Shown: positions 27,763 to 37,250, counted from the first letter of the stretch. The stretch is DNA of 64,000 nucleotides from Janthinobacterium agaricidamnosum (GCF_003667705.1 NZ_CP033019.1:5704001-5768000), one strand, 5' to 3'. The notes: generated by a model not told the origin, from the sequence alone. Numbers and translations: made by a program.

Positions 27763-28144
27763 GAACACACCAGCGCCACCAGAACCAGTGCTGATCGATA
27801 CGCGCAAGACGGCCGAATACCGGCGCTGGGAAGATTCCCTGCACGATGTGGCGGCGGCCGCCATCGATGCGCGCATCAAGCACTTACAGCACGGTAAGAA
27901 GGGCGACTGGCGGCCAGTGGGCGAAGGCGTGTGCGAACTGCGTTTTTTACAGACGGGACCCGGCTGGCGCGTGTACTTTCACGAAACCAACCTGGGCACC
28001 CTGATCTTGCTGCTGCTGGGTGGCAACAAATCGAGCCAGCAGCGCGACATCAAACAGGCGCAAGCGATACTCAAGGACTTGAAAGCCCGGCAAGCGGCCC
28101 TGAAGAAAGCGGCGGCGGCATCCACAGGAGCACGAAAGAAATGA
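27761..28144 (+). CDS. RelE/ParE-superfamily toxin (HI1419/Gp49-like)
   Basis: A toxin of up to 127 residues. The core VLIDTRKTAEYRRWEDSL...CELRFLQTGPGWRVYF...LILLLLGGNKSSQQRDI is that of the phage Gp49/HI1419 RelE-like family, mRNA-cleaving toxins. The C-terminal 20 residues are a Lys/Ala-rich extension not usual for the family. The gene comes first and overlaps the antitoxin ATG by four bases, the normal order for this family. The start may be GTG at 27788, because the predicted -10 covers the first ATG and family members start near there. Confidence 0.85.
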   Translation: MNTPAPPEPVLIDTRKTAEYRRWEDSLHDVAAAAIDARIKHLQHGKKGDWRPVGEGVCELRFLQTGPGWRVYFHETNLGTLILLLLGGNKSSQQRDIKQAQAILKDLKARQAALKKAAAASTGARKK

Positions 28145-28497
28145 ACCAACATATCGACCATGACACCTTCGACCTCGACGACCTGGAAGCCTTAGGCCTG
28201 AGCAAATTTGATCCGACGCAACACCTGACCAGCAAGGCCGCCGTGGCCGCCTACATGAGCGAAATCGTCGCCACCGGCAATGCCGAACTGTTCCAGTCGG
28301 CCATGAACGACGTGGTGCGCGCGTACGGCATGGGCAAGGTGGCGGCCCGGGCCGACATCACGCGCGAAGGCGCATATAAAGCCTTGCGCGAAGGCAGCAA
28401 GCCGCGCTTTGAAACCATTTTGAAGATGCTCGATGCGCTGGGCATGCAGCTGGCCATCGTGCCCAAAACCACGCCCGACAGCACCGTGGAAGCGTGA
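28141..28497 (+). CDS. Antitoxin of the HI1420 addiction-module family
   Basis: A 118-residue antidote. The C-terminal half has the family pattern LTSKAAVAAYMSEIVATGN, then a helix-turn-helix (KVAARADITREGAYKALREG) and ILKMLDALGMQLAIVP, which would bind the operator and neutralise the toxin. The first ~25 residues are acidic and resemble a flexible toxin-binding arm. The ATG overlaps the toxin stop; no ribosome site independent of the toxin gene is needed. It converges with the rep gene only 8 bases away. Confidence 0.88.
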   Translation: MNQHIDHDTFDLDDLEALGLSKFDPTQHLTSKAAVAAYMSEIVATGNAELFQSAMNDVVRAYGMGKVAARADITREGAYKALREGSKPRFETILKMLDALGMQLAIVPKTTPDSTVEA

Positions 28498-28504
28498 ACG
28501 CTGC

Positions 28505-30565
28505 TTAAGCCTTCGGCGCGGCCAGCAAGGCCTTCATGCGCGCCAGGCGTTCTTTCGGCGAAATCACTTCCGCCTCCGTCGGCACCGCATCGCCCACGTC
28601 GAGTTGCATTTCCTTGATGAAGCGCGACGGGTCGCAATGGACTTGCTCGCCCGCCCGCTTGCGCTTCTTGCACCAGGTGACGTGCAAGGTGCGCTGCGCG
28701 CGCGTGATGCCCACATACATCAGCCGCCGCTCTTCCTGGATACGCGCGGCGATGGTTTCGGCCGGCGCGTCAGGATCGCCCTTGTGCGGCAAGATCCCCT
28801 CTTCCACGCCAACGAGAAATACGTGCGGAAACTCCAGCCCTTTCGACGCGTGCAGGGTGGACATGCGCACGGCGTCCTGCTCTTCGTCCTTGCCCTCGAG
28901 CATGGTCATCAGGGCCACCATCTGCGTCAGTTCCAGCACGTTCTTTTCTTCGCCATCGCGGTCCTTGCCGCCCCTGCCCCGTTCCTTGAGCCAGTTGACG
29001 AATTCGAGCACGTTCTGCCACTTGCTTTGCGCTTGCCGTTCCTCGAAGGCGTCATACAGATACGATTCGTAGTGGATTTCCTTCATCATGTCGTCCAGCA
29101 CTTCGGCCGCGTTGTCGCCGCTGCCGGCAGCGCCGGGACGGCTGGCGCGCGATTCGAGGTCGTTGATGAAGTTGCAGAAGTCGCGCAGCGGTCCCAGCTG
29201 GCGATCCGTCAGCTTGGCCTCGATGCCGCCCTTGAACACGGCCTGGAACAGCGAGCACTGCCACTGCCCCGAGAATGCGCCCAGCACCTCCAGCGTCGAC
29301 TGGCCCACGCCACGGCGCGGCGTCGTCACGGCGCGAATGAAGGCCGGGTCGTCGTCTTCGTTGGCCAGCAAACGCAGGTAGCTGATGATGTCCTTGATCT
29401 CGGCCTTATCGAAGAAGCTCTGGCCGCCCGAGATCGTGTACGGGATGCGCTCCTTGCGCAGACACTGCTCGATGATCCGCGCCTGGTGATTGCCCCGGTA
29501 CAGAATCGCGTAGTCGGAAAATTTGTTCTTGCGCTCGAAATGGTCGGCCGAGATCATGATGGCGACCTGCTCCGCCTCCTGCTCGTCCGTCTGCATGCCC
29601 AGCACCTTGATCGGCTCGCCCAGGCCGTGTTCCGACCACAGCGACTTTTCAAACAGTTTCGGGTTGTTGCCGATGACGGCATTGGCCGCATTGAGCACGC
29701 GCATGGTGGAGCGGTAATTCTGCTCGAGCTTGATCACCCTCAAATCGGGGAAATCCGTTTCCAGCGTTTTTAAATTTTCCACCGTGGCGCCGCGCCACGC
29801 ATAGATCGCCTGGTCGTCGTCGCCCACGGCCGTAAACATCGGCTTCTTGCCGATGCCCGTCACCATCAATTTGACCAGTTCGTACTGGCAGGTGTTCGTA
29901 TCCTGGTATTCGTCGACGAGCAGATAGCGCAAACGGCGCTGCCACTTGTCGCGCACAGGGCCGTTGTTGCGGAACAGTTCCACGGGCAAGCGGATCAGAT
30001 CGTCAAAATCGACGGCCTGGTAGGCGGAGAGCGTGGCCACATAGCTGCGGTAGATGCGCGCCGCGTTGGCTTCATCTTCATCCTTGGCTTGCGCCAGCGC
30101 CATGTCCGGATCGATCAGGCCATTTTTCCACAGCGACATGGCATTCTGGATGCCGCGGATCACCTGTTTATCGGTGGTAATGGCGAGGTCTTGCACGAGG
30201 GAAAAACAGTCGTCGCTGTCCATGATGGAAAAGCGATCCTTGAGGCCCACGCCATTGGCTTCCTGGCGCAGGATTTTCACGCCCAGCGAGTGAAAGGTCG
30301 ACACCGTCAACTGCTTGGCCTGGCGCGGCTGTTTCAATAATTTGGCGATGCGTTCCTGCATTTCCAGCGCCGCCTTGTTGGTGAAGGTCAGCGCGGCAAT
30401 GGTGCGCGGGTCATACCCCCGGTCTTCGATCAGATGGGCGATCTTTTGCGTGATCACGCGCGTCTTGCCCGAACCGGCGCCCGCCAGCACGAGGCAGGGG
30501 CCGTCGAGGTAGGTAACCGCTTCGCTTTGGGGCGCATTCAGACCGAACTGTGGTGCTTTGGACAT
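28505..30565 (-). CDS. rep: ATP-dependent DNA helicase Rep (UvrD/Rep superfamily 1)
   Basis: A 686-residue superfamily 1A 3'-5' helicase that helps replication forks pass obstacles. Walker A AGAGSGKT is at 28-35, motif II is VDEYQDTN, and VGDDDQAIYAWRGA and QNYRSTMRVL are the typical Rep/UvrD motifs. The start at 30565 (MSKAPQFGLNAPQ) gives the usual Rep N-terminus; the frame extends 117 bases further upstream without family resemblance. Length matches E. coli Rep better than UvrD. Confidence 0.92.
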   Translation of the reverse strand: MSKAPQFGLNAPQSEAVTYLDGPCLVLAGAGSGKTRVITQKIAHLIEDRGYDPRTIAALTFTNKAALEMQERIAKLLKQPRQAKQLTVSTFHSLGVKILRQEANGVGLKDRFSIMDSDDCFSLVQDLAITTDKQVIRGIQNAMSLWKNGLIDPDMALAQAKDEDEANAARIYRSYVATLSAYQAVDFDDLIRLPVELFRNNGPVRDKWQRRLRYLLVDEYQDTNTCQYELVKLMVTGIGKKPMFTAVGDDDQAIYAWRGATVENLKTLETDFPDLRVIKLEQNYRSTMRVLNAANAVIGNNPKLFEKSLWSEHGLGEPIKVLGMQTDEQEAEQVAIMISADHFERKNKFSDYAILYRGNHQARIIEQCLRKERIPYTISGGQSFFDKAEIKDIISYLRLLANEDDDPAFIRAVTTPRRGVGQSTLEVLGAFSGQWQCSLFQAVFKGGIEAKLTDRQLGPLRDFCNFINDLESRASRPGAAGSGDNAAEVLDDMMKEIHYESYLYDAFEERQAQSKWQNVLEFVNWLKERGRGGKDRDGEEKNVLELTQMVALMTMLEGKDEEQDAVRMSTLHASKGLEFPHVFLVGVEEGILPHKGDPDAPAETIAARIQEERRLMYVGITRAQRTLHVTWCKKRKRAGEQVHCDPSRFIKEMQLDVGDAVPTEAEVISPKERLARMKALLAAPKA

Positions 30566-30774
30566 CAGGGTATTTCCGCAGGGAACAGCAGCCCATTGTA
30601 ACAGCGTCGCGCAGCCTATTTGCATGCCGGACCATGCCTGAAAAACAGGCAATGGCATTGATATATCGCCATATGCCGCCATCTTGGCCGATGCAATGCG
30701 TGCGGCGATGCCACGCCTGGAGTACCATTCCGCCTATATCGCCCGTGCGCGCCCACTTACCGAATGGCAGTCCC

Positions 30775-31260
30775 ATGAAATTTGAACACCTGATTGAAAT
30801 CAATGATCCGTTGAATCCGCTGATCGACACCTTGACCCTGGAACAAGTGTGGCGCGGCCTCGTCTTGCGCGCCGAGTCGCCGAAGCTGTTCGTGCCGCAC
30901 CTCGATGAGTGCCGAATCAGCGAGCGCTGCGACGCCGGTTTCGCGCGCAGCCTGCGCTATGGCGAACTGGTCATCAACGACAAGGTGGTGCTGGTGCCGC
31001 AACTGCAGGTGCGTTACGAAGTGCCGGCGCAACAGGATATCAGCGCCTCTTCATTGGTCATGACCATCGAGATGCCCGACGAAGCGAGCCTGTGGGTGCG
31101 CTTCCAGTACGACGACGGCCACGACGCGGCCACCGATGCGGCCAACGCCCTGTACGACGACTTCCGCCGCTCGGCCTACAAGGAGTCCGACATCGACACG
31201 GTGCGCATCATGCGCGAGCTGGCGCTCGAGGGACGGCTCGATGCAGGTCTGCTGAATTAA
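30775..31260 (+). CDS. AtaL-like (DUF1857) SRPBCC-fold protein
   Basis: A 161-residue protein beginning MKFEHLIEINDPLNPLIDTLT and containing VWRGLVLRAESPKLFVPHLD, the pattern of the AtaL-like/DUF1857 family within the START/SRPBCC ligand-binding fold. The function of this family is not established; it may bind a hydrophobic ligand. No signal peptide. It converges with the HD-GYP-like gene 9 bases away and is divergent from rep across about 210 bases that contain nothing else I can identify. Confidence 0.75.
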   Translation: MKFEHLIEINDPLNPLIDTLTLEQVWRGLVLRAESPKLFVPHLDECRISERCDAGFARSLRYGELVINDKVVLVPQLQVRYEVPAQQDISASSLVMTIEMPDEASLWVRFQYDDGHDAATDAANALYDDFRRSAYKESDIDTVRIMRELALEGRLDAGLLN

Positions 31261-31269
31261 GCTCCCGCG

Positions 31270-32391
31270 CTAAATTCGTGCGCTGCGGCCCCATAACTGG
31301 TCGGGGCGAAATTGCAGTCCCGCCTGCTCCGCGCTGAGCACTTCGCGGATGGCGTGCAAGTCCACGCGCGTGTCGCGCCGCAGCGGCACGTCCAGGCGCG
31401 CGCCGCGGGGGCCGACCAGCGACTGCACGTGGGGCGTGGTGGCATTCAAGCCCTTGCGCGTGACGACGCCGATTTCCCCATTGAGTAATTTGACGAAAGT
31501 GCCGACCGGGTAGATGCCCAGCTCGCGCACCAGCAGGGACGCCAGCGGCGCATCCAGGGTGGCCTTGTCGGCCATCAACATTTCACGCAAGGCCACGTTC
31601 GGCAGCAAAGGCTGGCGGTAGCTGCGCTTCGAGACGCGCGCGCAATAGCGGTCGGCCAGCATGATCAGCCGGGCGCCGATGCCGATCGCCTCGCCTTGCG
31701 TGCCCAGCGGATAGCCGCTGCCATCGATATTTTCATGGTGCTGCAGCACGGCCTGCAGCCAGACGGCATCCGTGACGCCGGCCGCGCGCAGCAAGTCGAC
31801 ACCGGCTTGCGGATGGGCGCGCAAATAGGCGCGTTCCTGCGCGTCCAGCGGGCCCGCCTTGTGCTGGAAATCCGCATGGCGTTCCAGCATGCCCACATTC
31901 ATGCTCAGCGCGGCCAGCAGCACGCTGCGCACGACGGCGTCGTCGAGTTTCAGCGCGCGCGCCAGCAGGGCCGTGATGACGGCCGTGTCGACGCTGTGGC
32001 GCACGGCAAAGTCGCCCGCGCTCTGGTTGTGCAGGATGCAGGCCAGCGCCACGTCGGCATCCAGAACAACGGCCTCTTCCACCAGTTGCGCCAGCGGCGC
32101 CAGGGATAGGTGGCTGCCCGCCTGCCCGGCGGCGATGACCGGCAAGACGAGGGCCAGCCCTGCCGTGACGAGGTTCAGCATGCGCAGGGCCGATGGCGCT
32201 TCCGTGGCCGTGCGCGGCACGTCGGCGCTGGTATCGGCGATGACGCCGCGCGCCAGCAGCAATGCGATCTGGTTTTCGCTGCTGATGACATGGCCCAGCC
32301 TGGCCAGCAAGCCGCCCGTTTCGCCATGCACGTCCCAGGGCAGGGCCACGCCCAGGGCGAGTTCTCCCGCGTAAATGCGCCGAATTTTCAC
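31270..32391 (-). CDS. Degenerate HD-GYP domain protein
   Basis: A 373-residue protein with the HD-GYP phosphodiesterase core at about residues 128-290. The second half is well kept: RAHP at 191-194, HHENIDGSGYP at 218-228 and ADRYCARVSKRSYR after it. The central HD pair, expected as LLHDIGK at 161-167, is replaced by ALSMNVG, so one metal-binding pair is lost. Residues after 300 form a small beta domain. It may bind c-di-GMP or a partner without hydrolysis. No membrane helix. Confidence 0.8.
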   Translation of the reverse strand: MKIRRIYAGELALGVALPWDVHGETGGLLARLGHVISSENQIALLLARGVIADTSADVPRTATEAPSALRMLNLVTAGLALVLPVIAAGQAGSHLSLAPLAQLVEEAVVLDADVALACILHNQSAGDFAVRHSVDTAVITALLARALKLDDAVVRSVLLAALSMNVGMLERHADFQHKAGPLDAQERAYLRAHPQAGVDLLRAAGVTDAVWLQAVLQHHENIDGSGYPLGTQGEAIGIGARLIMLADRYCARVSKRSYRQPLLPNVALREMLMADKATLDAPLASLLVRELGIYPVGTFVKLLNGEIGVVTRKGLNATTPHVQSLVGPRGARLDVPLRRDTRVDLHAIREVLSAEQAGLQFRPDQLWGRSARI

Positions 32392-32555
32392 ATCGTCTCC
32401 ATCATCGCCTGCACCCGCTTGTTTTTACCATCCTGGCATCAGCGGCATGTGCCAATTGAAATGTTTTTTGCTTTTAATCAATATTTCAATGTGGCAGCGA
32501 TGATCGCGCAATCATGTGCGCTTGTCTACAAAATTGTATAAATATCAAAATTGCA

Positions 32556-34004
32556 TCAGACGCCAGGCGAGCAGTCGGCGCAGTCCGGTGCGTGTTCCGG
32601 GTCTTTTTCCAGGTGCAGCGCCAGTTCGCGCAAGGCCGTGCGCACGCCTTCCTCGATGACGGGGTGGTAGAACGGCATGTCGAGCATGGCGGGCACCGTC
32701 AGCTGCGCCTGGCAGGCCCAGGCCAGCAAGTGGCCCAGGTGTTCCGCCCGTGGGCCGATCAGCTCGGCGCCAAGAAAGCGCTTGCTGCCGAATTCCGCAT
32801 ACACGCGCAACATGCCCTGGTTTTGCAGCATGACGCGGCTGCGGCCCTGGTTGCCGAACGACACGGCACCGACGGCAAAGCGGCCCGCGTGACTGACGCA
32901 CAATTGCTGGTAGGTGGCGCCCACGGTGGCGATCTGCGGCTCCGTGAAAGCGATCGCCAGCGGCGTGCGGCGCAAGCCCGGTTTGACGTCGGGAAAGCGC
33001 GCCGCGTTGTCACCCGCGATGCGGCCCTCGTCGGCCGCTTCGGGCAGCAGCGGCAAGGCGTTGTCGGCATCGCCCGCGATGAAGATGGCGCTGTTGCCGC
33101 ACTGCATGGTGTGCGGATCATGCAGGGGGATGCCGTGGCGGTCGAGCTCGATTTGCGCCGTGTCCAGGCCGATCTTGTCCACGTTCGGACGGCGGCCGAT
33201 GGCGGCCAGCACGTACTCGAACTGCTCGGTTTTTTCCACGCCCGCATCATCGCGGCTGGTGAGCGCGATGCCGCCGCCGTCCGGCGTTCTTGCCATGTGC
33301 GCGACCTGGGTCATGAAACGGATATCGAGTTCGCGCGCCAGCACGGCATCGGCCTCCCGCAGCACCAGCGGGTCCGTCAGCTGCGCGACCTTATTGCCGC
33401 GCGCAAACAAGGTCACGCGCACGCCCAGCCGCGCCAGCGCCTGGCCCAGTTCCAGACCGATGACGCCGCTGCCGACCACGGCGACTGACTTTGGCAAGTC
33501 CGTCCATTCGAACACGGCGTCGCTGGTGATGACGCGCTCGCCCGCCGCCTGCCACTCGGGCGGCACGATGGGCGTGGAACCGGTGGCGATCACCACGCTG
33601 GCCGCTTCGACAAGCGTATGTTCGTCGACCTGCAGCTTGCCCGGCGCAATGAAGCGCGCGTGGCCGCGCAGTTTTTCTTCCTCGGGGATGGCGTTGACGC
33701 CGTCGAGCACGAAGCCGACAAAACGGTCGCGCTCGCTGCGCACCCTGGCCATCACTTGCCGGCCGTCGATGCGCACGGGGCCCGGATGCACGCCAAAAGC
33801 GGGCGCGGCGGCCACGGCATGGGCCGCCTCGGCCGCCGCGATCAGGAGCTTGCTGGGCATGCAGCCCACGCGCGCGCACGTCGTGCCGTACGGCCCGCTT
33901 TCGATCATCAGCACGCGCTTGCCCTGCATGCGCGCGGCCTTGTGCGCCGTCATGCCGGCCGTGCCGCTGCCGATCACGGCTACATCTACTTGTATCGTCT
34001 TCAT
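32556..34004 (-). CDS. Dihydrolipoyl dehydrogenase-like flavoprotein
   Basis: A 482-residue class I pyridine nucleotide-disulfide oxidoreductase. FAD-binding GSGTAG is at 12-17, the redox pair is CARVGC (C43, C48), the NAD-binding VVGSGVIGLELGQAL lies mid-protein and the FAD site FIAGDADN near 300. The C-terminal catalytic pair appears as FYHPVIEEG (His-Glu). It is not beside pyruvate or oxoglutarate dehydrogenase genes, so it is not the main Lpd; relatives act as lipoamide or other disulfide reductases. The start at 34004 (MKTIQVDVAVIG) is preferred; in-frame starts at 34016 and 34034 exist. Divergent from a LysR gene. Confidence 0.85.
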   Translation of the reverse strand: MKTIQVDVAVIGSGTAGMTAHKAARMQGKRVLMIESGPYGTTCARVGCMPSKLLIAAAEAAHAVAAAPAFGVHPGPVRIDGRQVMARVRSERDRFVGFVLDGVNAIPEEEKLRGHARFIAPGKLQVDEHTLVEAASVVIATGSTPIVPPEWQAAGERVITSDAVFEWTDLPKSVAVVGSGVIGLELGQALARLGVRVTLFARGNKVAQLTDPLVLREADAVLARELDIRFMTQVAHMARTPDGGGIALTSRDDAGVEKTEQFEYVLAAIGRRPNVDKIGLDTAQIELDRHGIPLHDPHTMQCGNSAIFIAGDADNALPLLPEAADEGRIAGDNAARFPDVKPGLRRTPLAIAFTEPQIATVGATYQQLCVSHAGRFAVGAVSFGNQGRSRVMLQNQGMLRVYAEFGSKRFLGAELIGPRAEHLGHLLAWACQAQLTVPAMLDMPFYHPVIEEGVRTALRELALHLEKDPEHAPDCADCSPGV

Positions 34005-34091
34005 GCTGCTGTCCATCCCACTGAGGTTGCTCACAGCGTTCGATACTACCCGTTTGCCGAAAATAAGGTTTTACTTTGCTGCAATATGTGT

Positions 34092-34106
34092 ATTAGTATA
34101 ACTAAT
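34092..34106. promoter_or_regulatory. LysR-type T-N11-A palindrome
   Basis: ATTAGTATAACTAAT, an inverted repeat with the T-N11-A core used by LysR-family regulators, lies in the 129-base gap between the lpd-like gene and the argP-like gene, 28 bases before the latter's ATG. It could serve both autoregulation and control of the divergent gene. Confidence 0.5.
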
Positions 34107-34133
34107 CAATTTTAAAATTTATAAGCTGAGCTA

Positions 34134-35024
34134 ATGGGATCACTCGATTATCGCGCGCTGGCCGTGCTGGACGCCGTGGCCAGCCATGGCAGTTTCGACA
34201 AGGCCGCCCTGGCCCTGGGCATCACCCAGTCGGCCGTCTCGCAGCGCATCAAGGCGCTGGAAGACGCCAGCGGGCGCTTGCTGATCATCCGTGGCCAGCC
34301 AGCCGTGCCGACGGGCCTGGGCCAGCGATTGATCGTGCATCACCGCAACGTCAAGCTGATGGAAGCATCGCTCGACATCGACCTGGGCAACAGCGTCAGC
34401 ATGCCGGAAATCGCCATCGCCATCGATGCCGACAGCCTGGCCACGTGGTTCCCCGACACCTTGTCCGCCCTGCTGGCGCCACCGCGCTGCCAGCTCGACG
34501 TGCGCCTGGCCGACAGCGACAGCGCCCTGCAGATGGTGCGCGACGGCTCCGTGTTTGGCTGCGTGGCGGCCGAGTCCGGCACGGCGCTCGACGCGGCGGC
34601 CGCCACCAGCGTCACGCCGCTGGGCACCTTGCGCTATGTCTGCGTGGCCACGCCCGTGTTTGCGGGCCACTGGTTCGGCGACGGTTTTATTGCCGAGGCG
34701 GTGCAACTGGCGCCCGCCGTCGTGGGCCAGCACGGCTTGCTGGCGCGTTTCCTCGCTGAACAATTGAGCATGCGCGAACCTTTTCCGCACCATACCTTGC
34801 CGGTCGAAGCGGCGCGCCGCGCCTGCGTGCTCGATGGCCTGGCCTACGGCCTGATGCCGCAGCGCCTGGCCGCGCAGGCGCTGGCGACGGACCGGCTCGT
34901 CGATCTGCTGCCGGGCGGCACCCTGGACGTGCCGCTGAGCTGGCACGCGTGGACGCTGGACACGCCGTTTACCAAGCTGTTGTCGGAACAGATCGTCAAA
35001 TCGGCGCGCGATTACCTGCAGTAA
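34134..35024 (+). CDS. LysR-family regulator, ArgP/IciA type
   Basis: A 296-residue LysR regulator. The N-terminal helix-turn-helix (AVLDAVASHGSFDKAALALGITQSAVSQRI) and the start LDYRALAVLDAV are characteristic of ArgP/LysG, which normally controls the amino-acid exporter ArgO/LysE. The LysR substrate-binding domain fills residues 90-296. Here no argO/lysE gene is adjacent; the divergent neighbour is the Lpd-like flavoprotein. The gene converges with priA, one base apart. Confidence 0.88.
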   Translation: MGSLDYRALAVLDAVASHGSFDKAALALGITQSAVSQRIKALEDASGRLLIIRGQPAVPTGLGQRLIVHHRNVKLMEASLDIDLGNSVSMPEIAIAIDADSLATWFPDTLSALLAPPRCQLDVRLADSDSALQMVRDGSVFGCVAAESGTALDAAAATSVTPLGTLRYVCVATPVFAGHWFGDGFIAEAVQLAPAVVGQHGLLARFLAEQLSMREPFPHHTLPVEAARRACVLDGLAYGLMPQRLAAQALATDRLVDLLPGGTLDVPLSWHAWTLDTPFTKLLSEQIVKSARDYLQ

Positions 35025-35025
35025 T

Positions 35026-37077
35026 TTAAATATCGAGCGGGTCCACTTCCAGCGACCATTTCACGCGCGTCTTCATGGCGCGCAACTCCGCTAACCATTC
35101 CTTCAAAAACGCCTGCAAGGCCGGCCGCGAAGGCGATTCCAGCAGCAGCTGGGCGCGGTCCACGTTGTAGACGCGCGTCATGCTCATGGGAATCGGGTCA
35201 TTGATGGTCACCTGCGGGTGTTCCATGCACTCTTTCGCCGCCTGCAGGAATTCGATGGCCGTGGCCAGCTCGGGCGCCTCGGCACGCAGCAGGGCCTGGA
35301 ACAGATACGGCGGCAGCGCCGCCTGGGCCCGCTCTTCCAGCAAGGTCGTGGCGAAGTGATCGTAATCGTGGTTGACGACGGCGTCGTACAGCGGATGACG
35401 CGCATAGCGCGTCTGGATCAGCACTTCACTGACGCTGCCGCCTTCCGTCTGCGCGGCCCGCCCGGCCCGGCCCGCCACCTGCATCAGCTGGGCGAACAGG
35501 CGTTCGCTGGCCCGGTAATCCTGGGAAAACAGGGCCGTGTCCGGGTTCAGGATGCCGACCAGGGTCAGCTTTTTGAAATCGTGGCCCTTGGCCACCATCT
35601 GCGTGCCGATCAGGATATCGACTTCGCCCCGGTGCACGGTGTCGAACGCTTCCTGCGCACTGCCCTTCTTGCGCGTGGAATCGGCGTCGATGCGCAAAAT
35701 GCGCGCCTCGGGAAACAGTTGCTGCAAGCCCTCTTCCACGCGCTGCGTGCCCCGTCCCAGCGGCTGCAAGTCGACGTTGCCGCACGTGGGGCAATGGCGG
35801 GGAATGCGCAATTCCAGGCTGCAATGGTGGCAGCGCAAGCGGTGCTCGGGCTTGTGCAGCACCATGAACGAAGTGCAGCGCGTGCAATTGCTGATCCAGC
35901 CGCACGATTCGCAGCAGATCACGGGCGAATAGCCGCGCCGGTTCAGGAACAGCAGCGACTGCTCCCCGCGCTCCATGCGCAGTTTTAATGCGGCGACCAG
36001 ATGCGAGGTCAGGCCGTCTTTCGGCTTGTCGCGCTCCATGTCGAGGATCTTGACGCGCGGCAAGACCGCATTTTTGACGGCCCGCTCGCGCAATTCCAGC
36101 TTGCGGTAGCGCCCCGTCTGCGCGTGGTGCCAGCTTTCCAGCGACGGCGTGGCCGAACCGAGCACGATGGGAATCTGCAATTGCCAGGCGCGCCACACGG
36201 CCAGGTCGCGCGCGGAATAACGCAAGCCTTCCTGCTGCTTGTAGGAAGGATCGTGCTCTTCGTCGATGACGATCAGTTTGAGTTTCGGCAAGGACGCCAG
36301 GATGGCCAAGCGCGTGCCGAGCACGATGCGCGCCTGGCCCTGGTGCGCGGCCAGCCAGTGCAGCATGCGCTCGCCTTCGGACAGGCTGCTATGCAAAGTG
36401 GCCAGCATGACGCCGGGAAAGCGCGCGCGGATATTGCCTTCCAGCTGGGGCGTCAGGTTGATTTCCGGCACTAAAATCAGGATTTGTGCATCGTCCTCGC
36501 GCGCCAGCACCTGGGCGCACGCCTGCAGATACACTTCCGTCTTGCCGCTGCCCGTCACGCCGTACAGCAGGGTCGGCTTGAAACCCTGCGCGCCGCCGAT
36601 GGCGTCCGCCGCCTCTTGCTGGGCGGCATTGAGCGCCGGCATGTTCAGCGGCGTGCCGTCATGCGCATCGGCCAGCTTGGCCAGCTTCTTGATGGCGCGG
36701 TCGAGCGCCACGGTGGTGAGCACGCGCAAATTCTTCGGTAAACCCGGCAAGGCCACTTCACCGAGCGGGCGCTGGTAGTAATCGGCGGCGAAGGCGGCCA
36801 GCGCCAGCCACTGTTCCGACAGCGGCGCCAGCTGGCTGCGCACGGCCAGCACGTCCTTCAATTTCGCGACGGGCACATCGGTGCTGTCGGACACGCCGAC
36901 GATCAGCCCCATCACTTCGCGCCGGCCGAATGGCACCAGCGCCAGCTGCCCCACTTGCGGCAGCGGCACGGCAGCGCCCGTATCCGCCGCCGCTGTCCAG
37001 CGGTAGTCGAACAAGGCGTTCAAGGGCGTGTCGAGCGCGATGTTCAGGATGCACGACGTCAAAATGCACTGCGACAT
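35026..37077 (-). CDS. priA: Primosomal protein N' (PriA helicase)
   Basis: A 683-residue replication-restart helicase. Walker A GVTGSGKT lies near residue 170, motif II is DEEHD, and GSATPSLES and the zinc-binding cysteine cluster (CESCGWISNCTRCTSF, then CHHCSLE and CPTCGN) follow. C-terminal helicase motifs are seen in ILIGTQMVAKGHDF and QVAGRAGR. All are typical of PriA, which recognises stalled forks and D-loops. Downstream of its start lies the long intergenic region rich in DnaA-box-like sites. Confidence 0.96.
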   Translation of the reverse strand: MSQCILTSCILNIALDTPLNALFDYRWTAAADTGAAVPLPQVGQLALVPFGRREVMGLIVGVSDSTDVPVAKLKDVLAVRSQLAPLSEQWLALAAFAADYYQRPLGEVALPGLPKNLRVLTTVALDRAIKKLAKLADAHDGTPLNMPALNAAQQEAADAIGGAQGFKPTLLYGVTGSGKTEVYLQACAQVLAREDDAQILILVPEINLTPQLEGNIRARFPGVMLATLHSSLSEGERMLHWLAAHQGQARIVLGTRLAILASLPKLKLIVIDEEHDPSYKQQEGLRYSARDLAVWRAWQLQIPIVLGSATPSLESWHHAQTGRYRKLELRERAVKNAVLPRVKILDMERDKPKDGLTSHLVAALKLRMERGEQSLLFLNRRGYSPVICCESCGWISNCTRCTSFMVLHKPEHRLRCHHCSLELRIPRHCPTCGNVDLQPLGRGTQRVEEGLQQLFPEARILRIDADSTRKKGSAQEAFDTVHRGEVDILIGTQMVAKGHDFKKLTLVGILNPDTALFSQDYRASERLFAQLMQVAGRAGRAAQTEGGSVSEVLIQTRYARHPLYDAVVNHDYDHFATTLLEERAQAALPPYLFQALLRAEAPELATAIEFLQAAKECMEHPQVTINDPIPMSMTRVYNVDRAQLLLESPSRPALQAFLKEWLAELRAMKTRVKWSLEVDPLDI

Positions 37078-37227
37078 GGGGTAGGGCCTATCTCAATAAA
37101 AAAGCGCGCCGCAGGGGCGATGGCGCGGCGGGATGTCCGGCATCAAGCCAGCGGGCCATGATACTTGTTTCATCCGTCAAACGCCTAACGACGGACGGGA
37201 CGGCGTGCTCTCGTGCCTGAAGAAAAT

Positions 37228-37250
37228 TCTGTGGATAACTTTGTGGACAA
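37228..37250. repeat. Direct repeat, copy 1, containing two DnaA-box-like sites
   Basis: A 23-base unit starting TCTGTGGATAAC and ending TTGTGGACAA, carrying TTATCCACA and TTGTCCACA (both on the minus strand) 12 bases apart. Confidence 0.75.
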
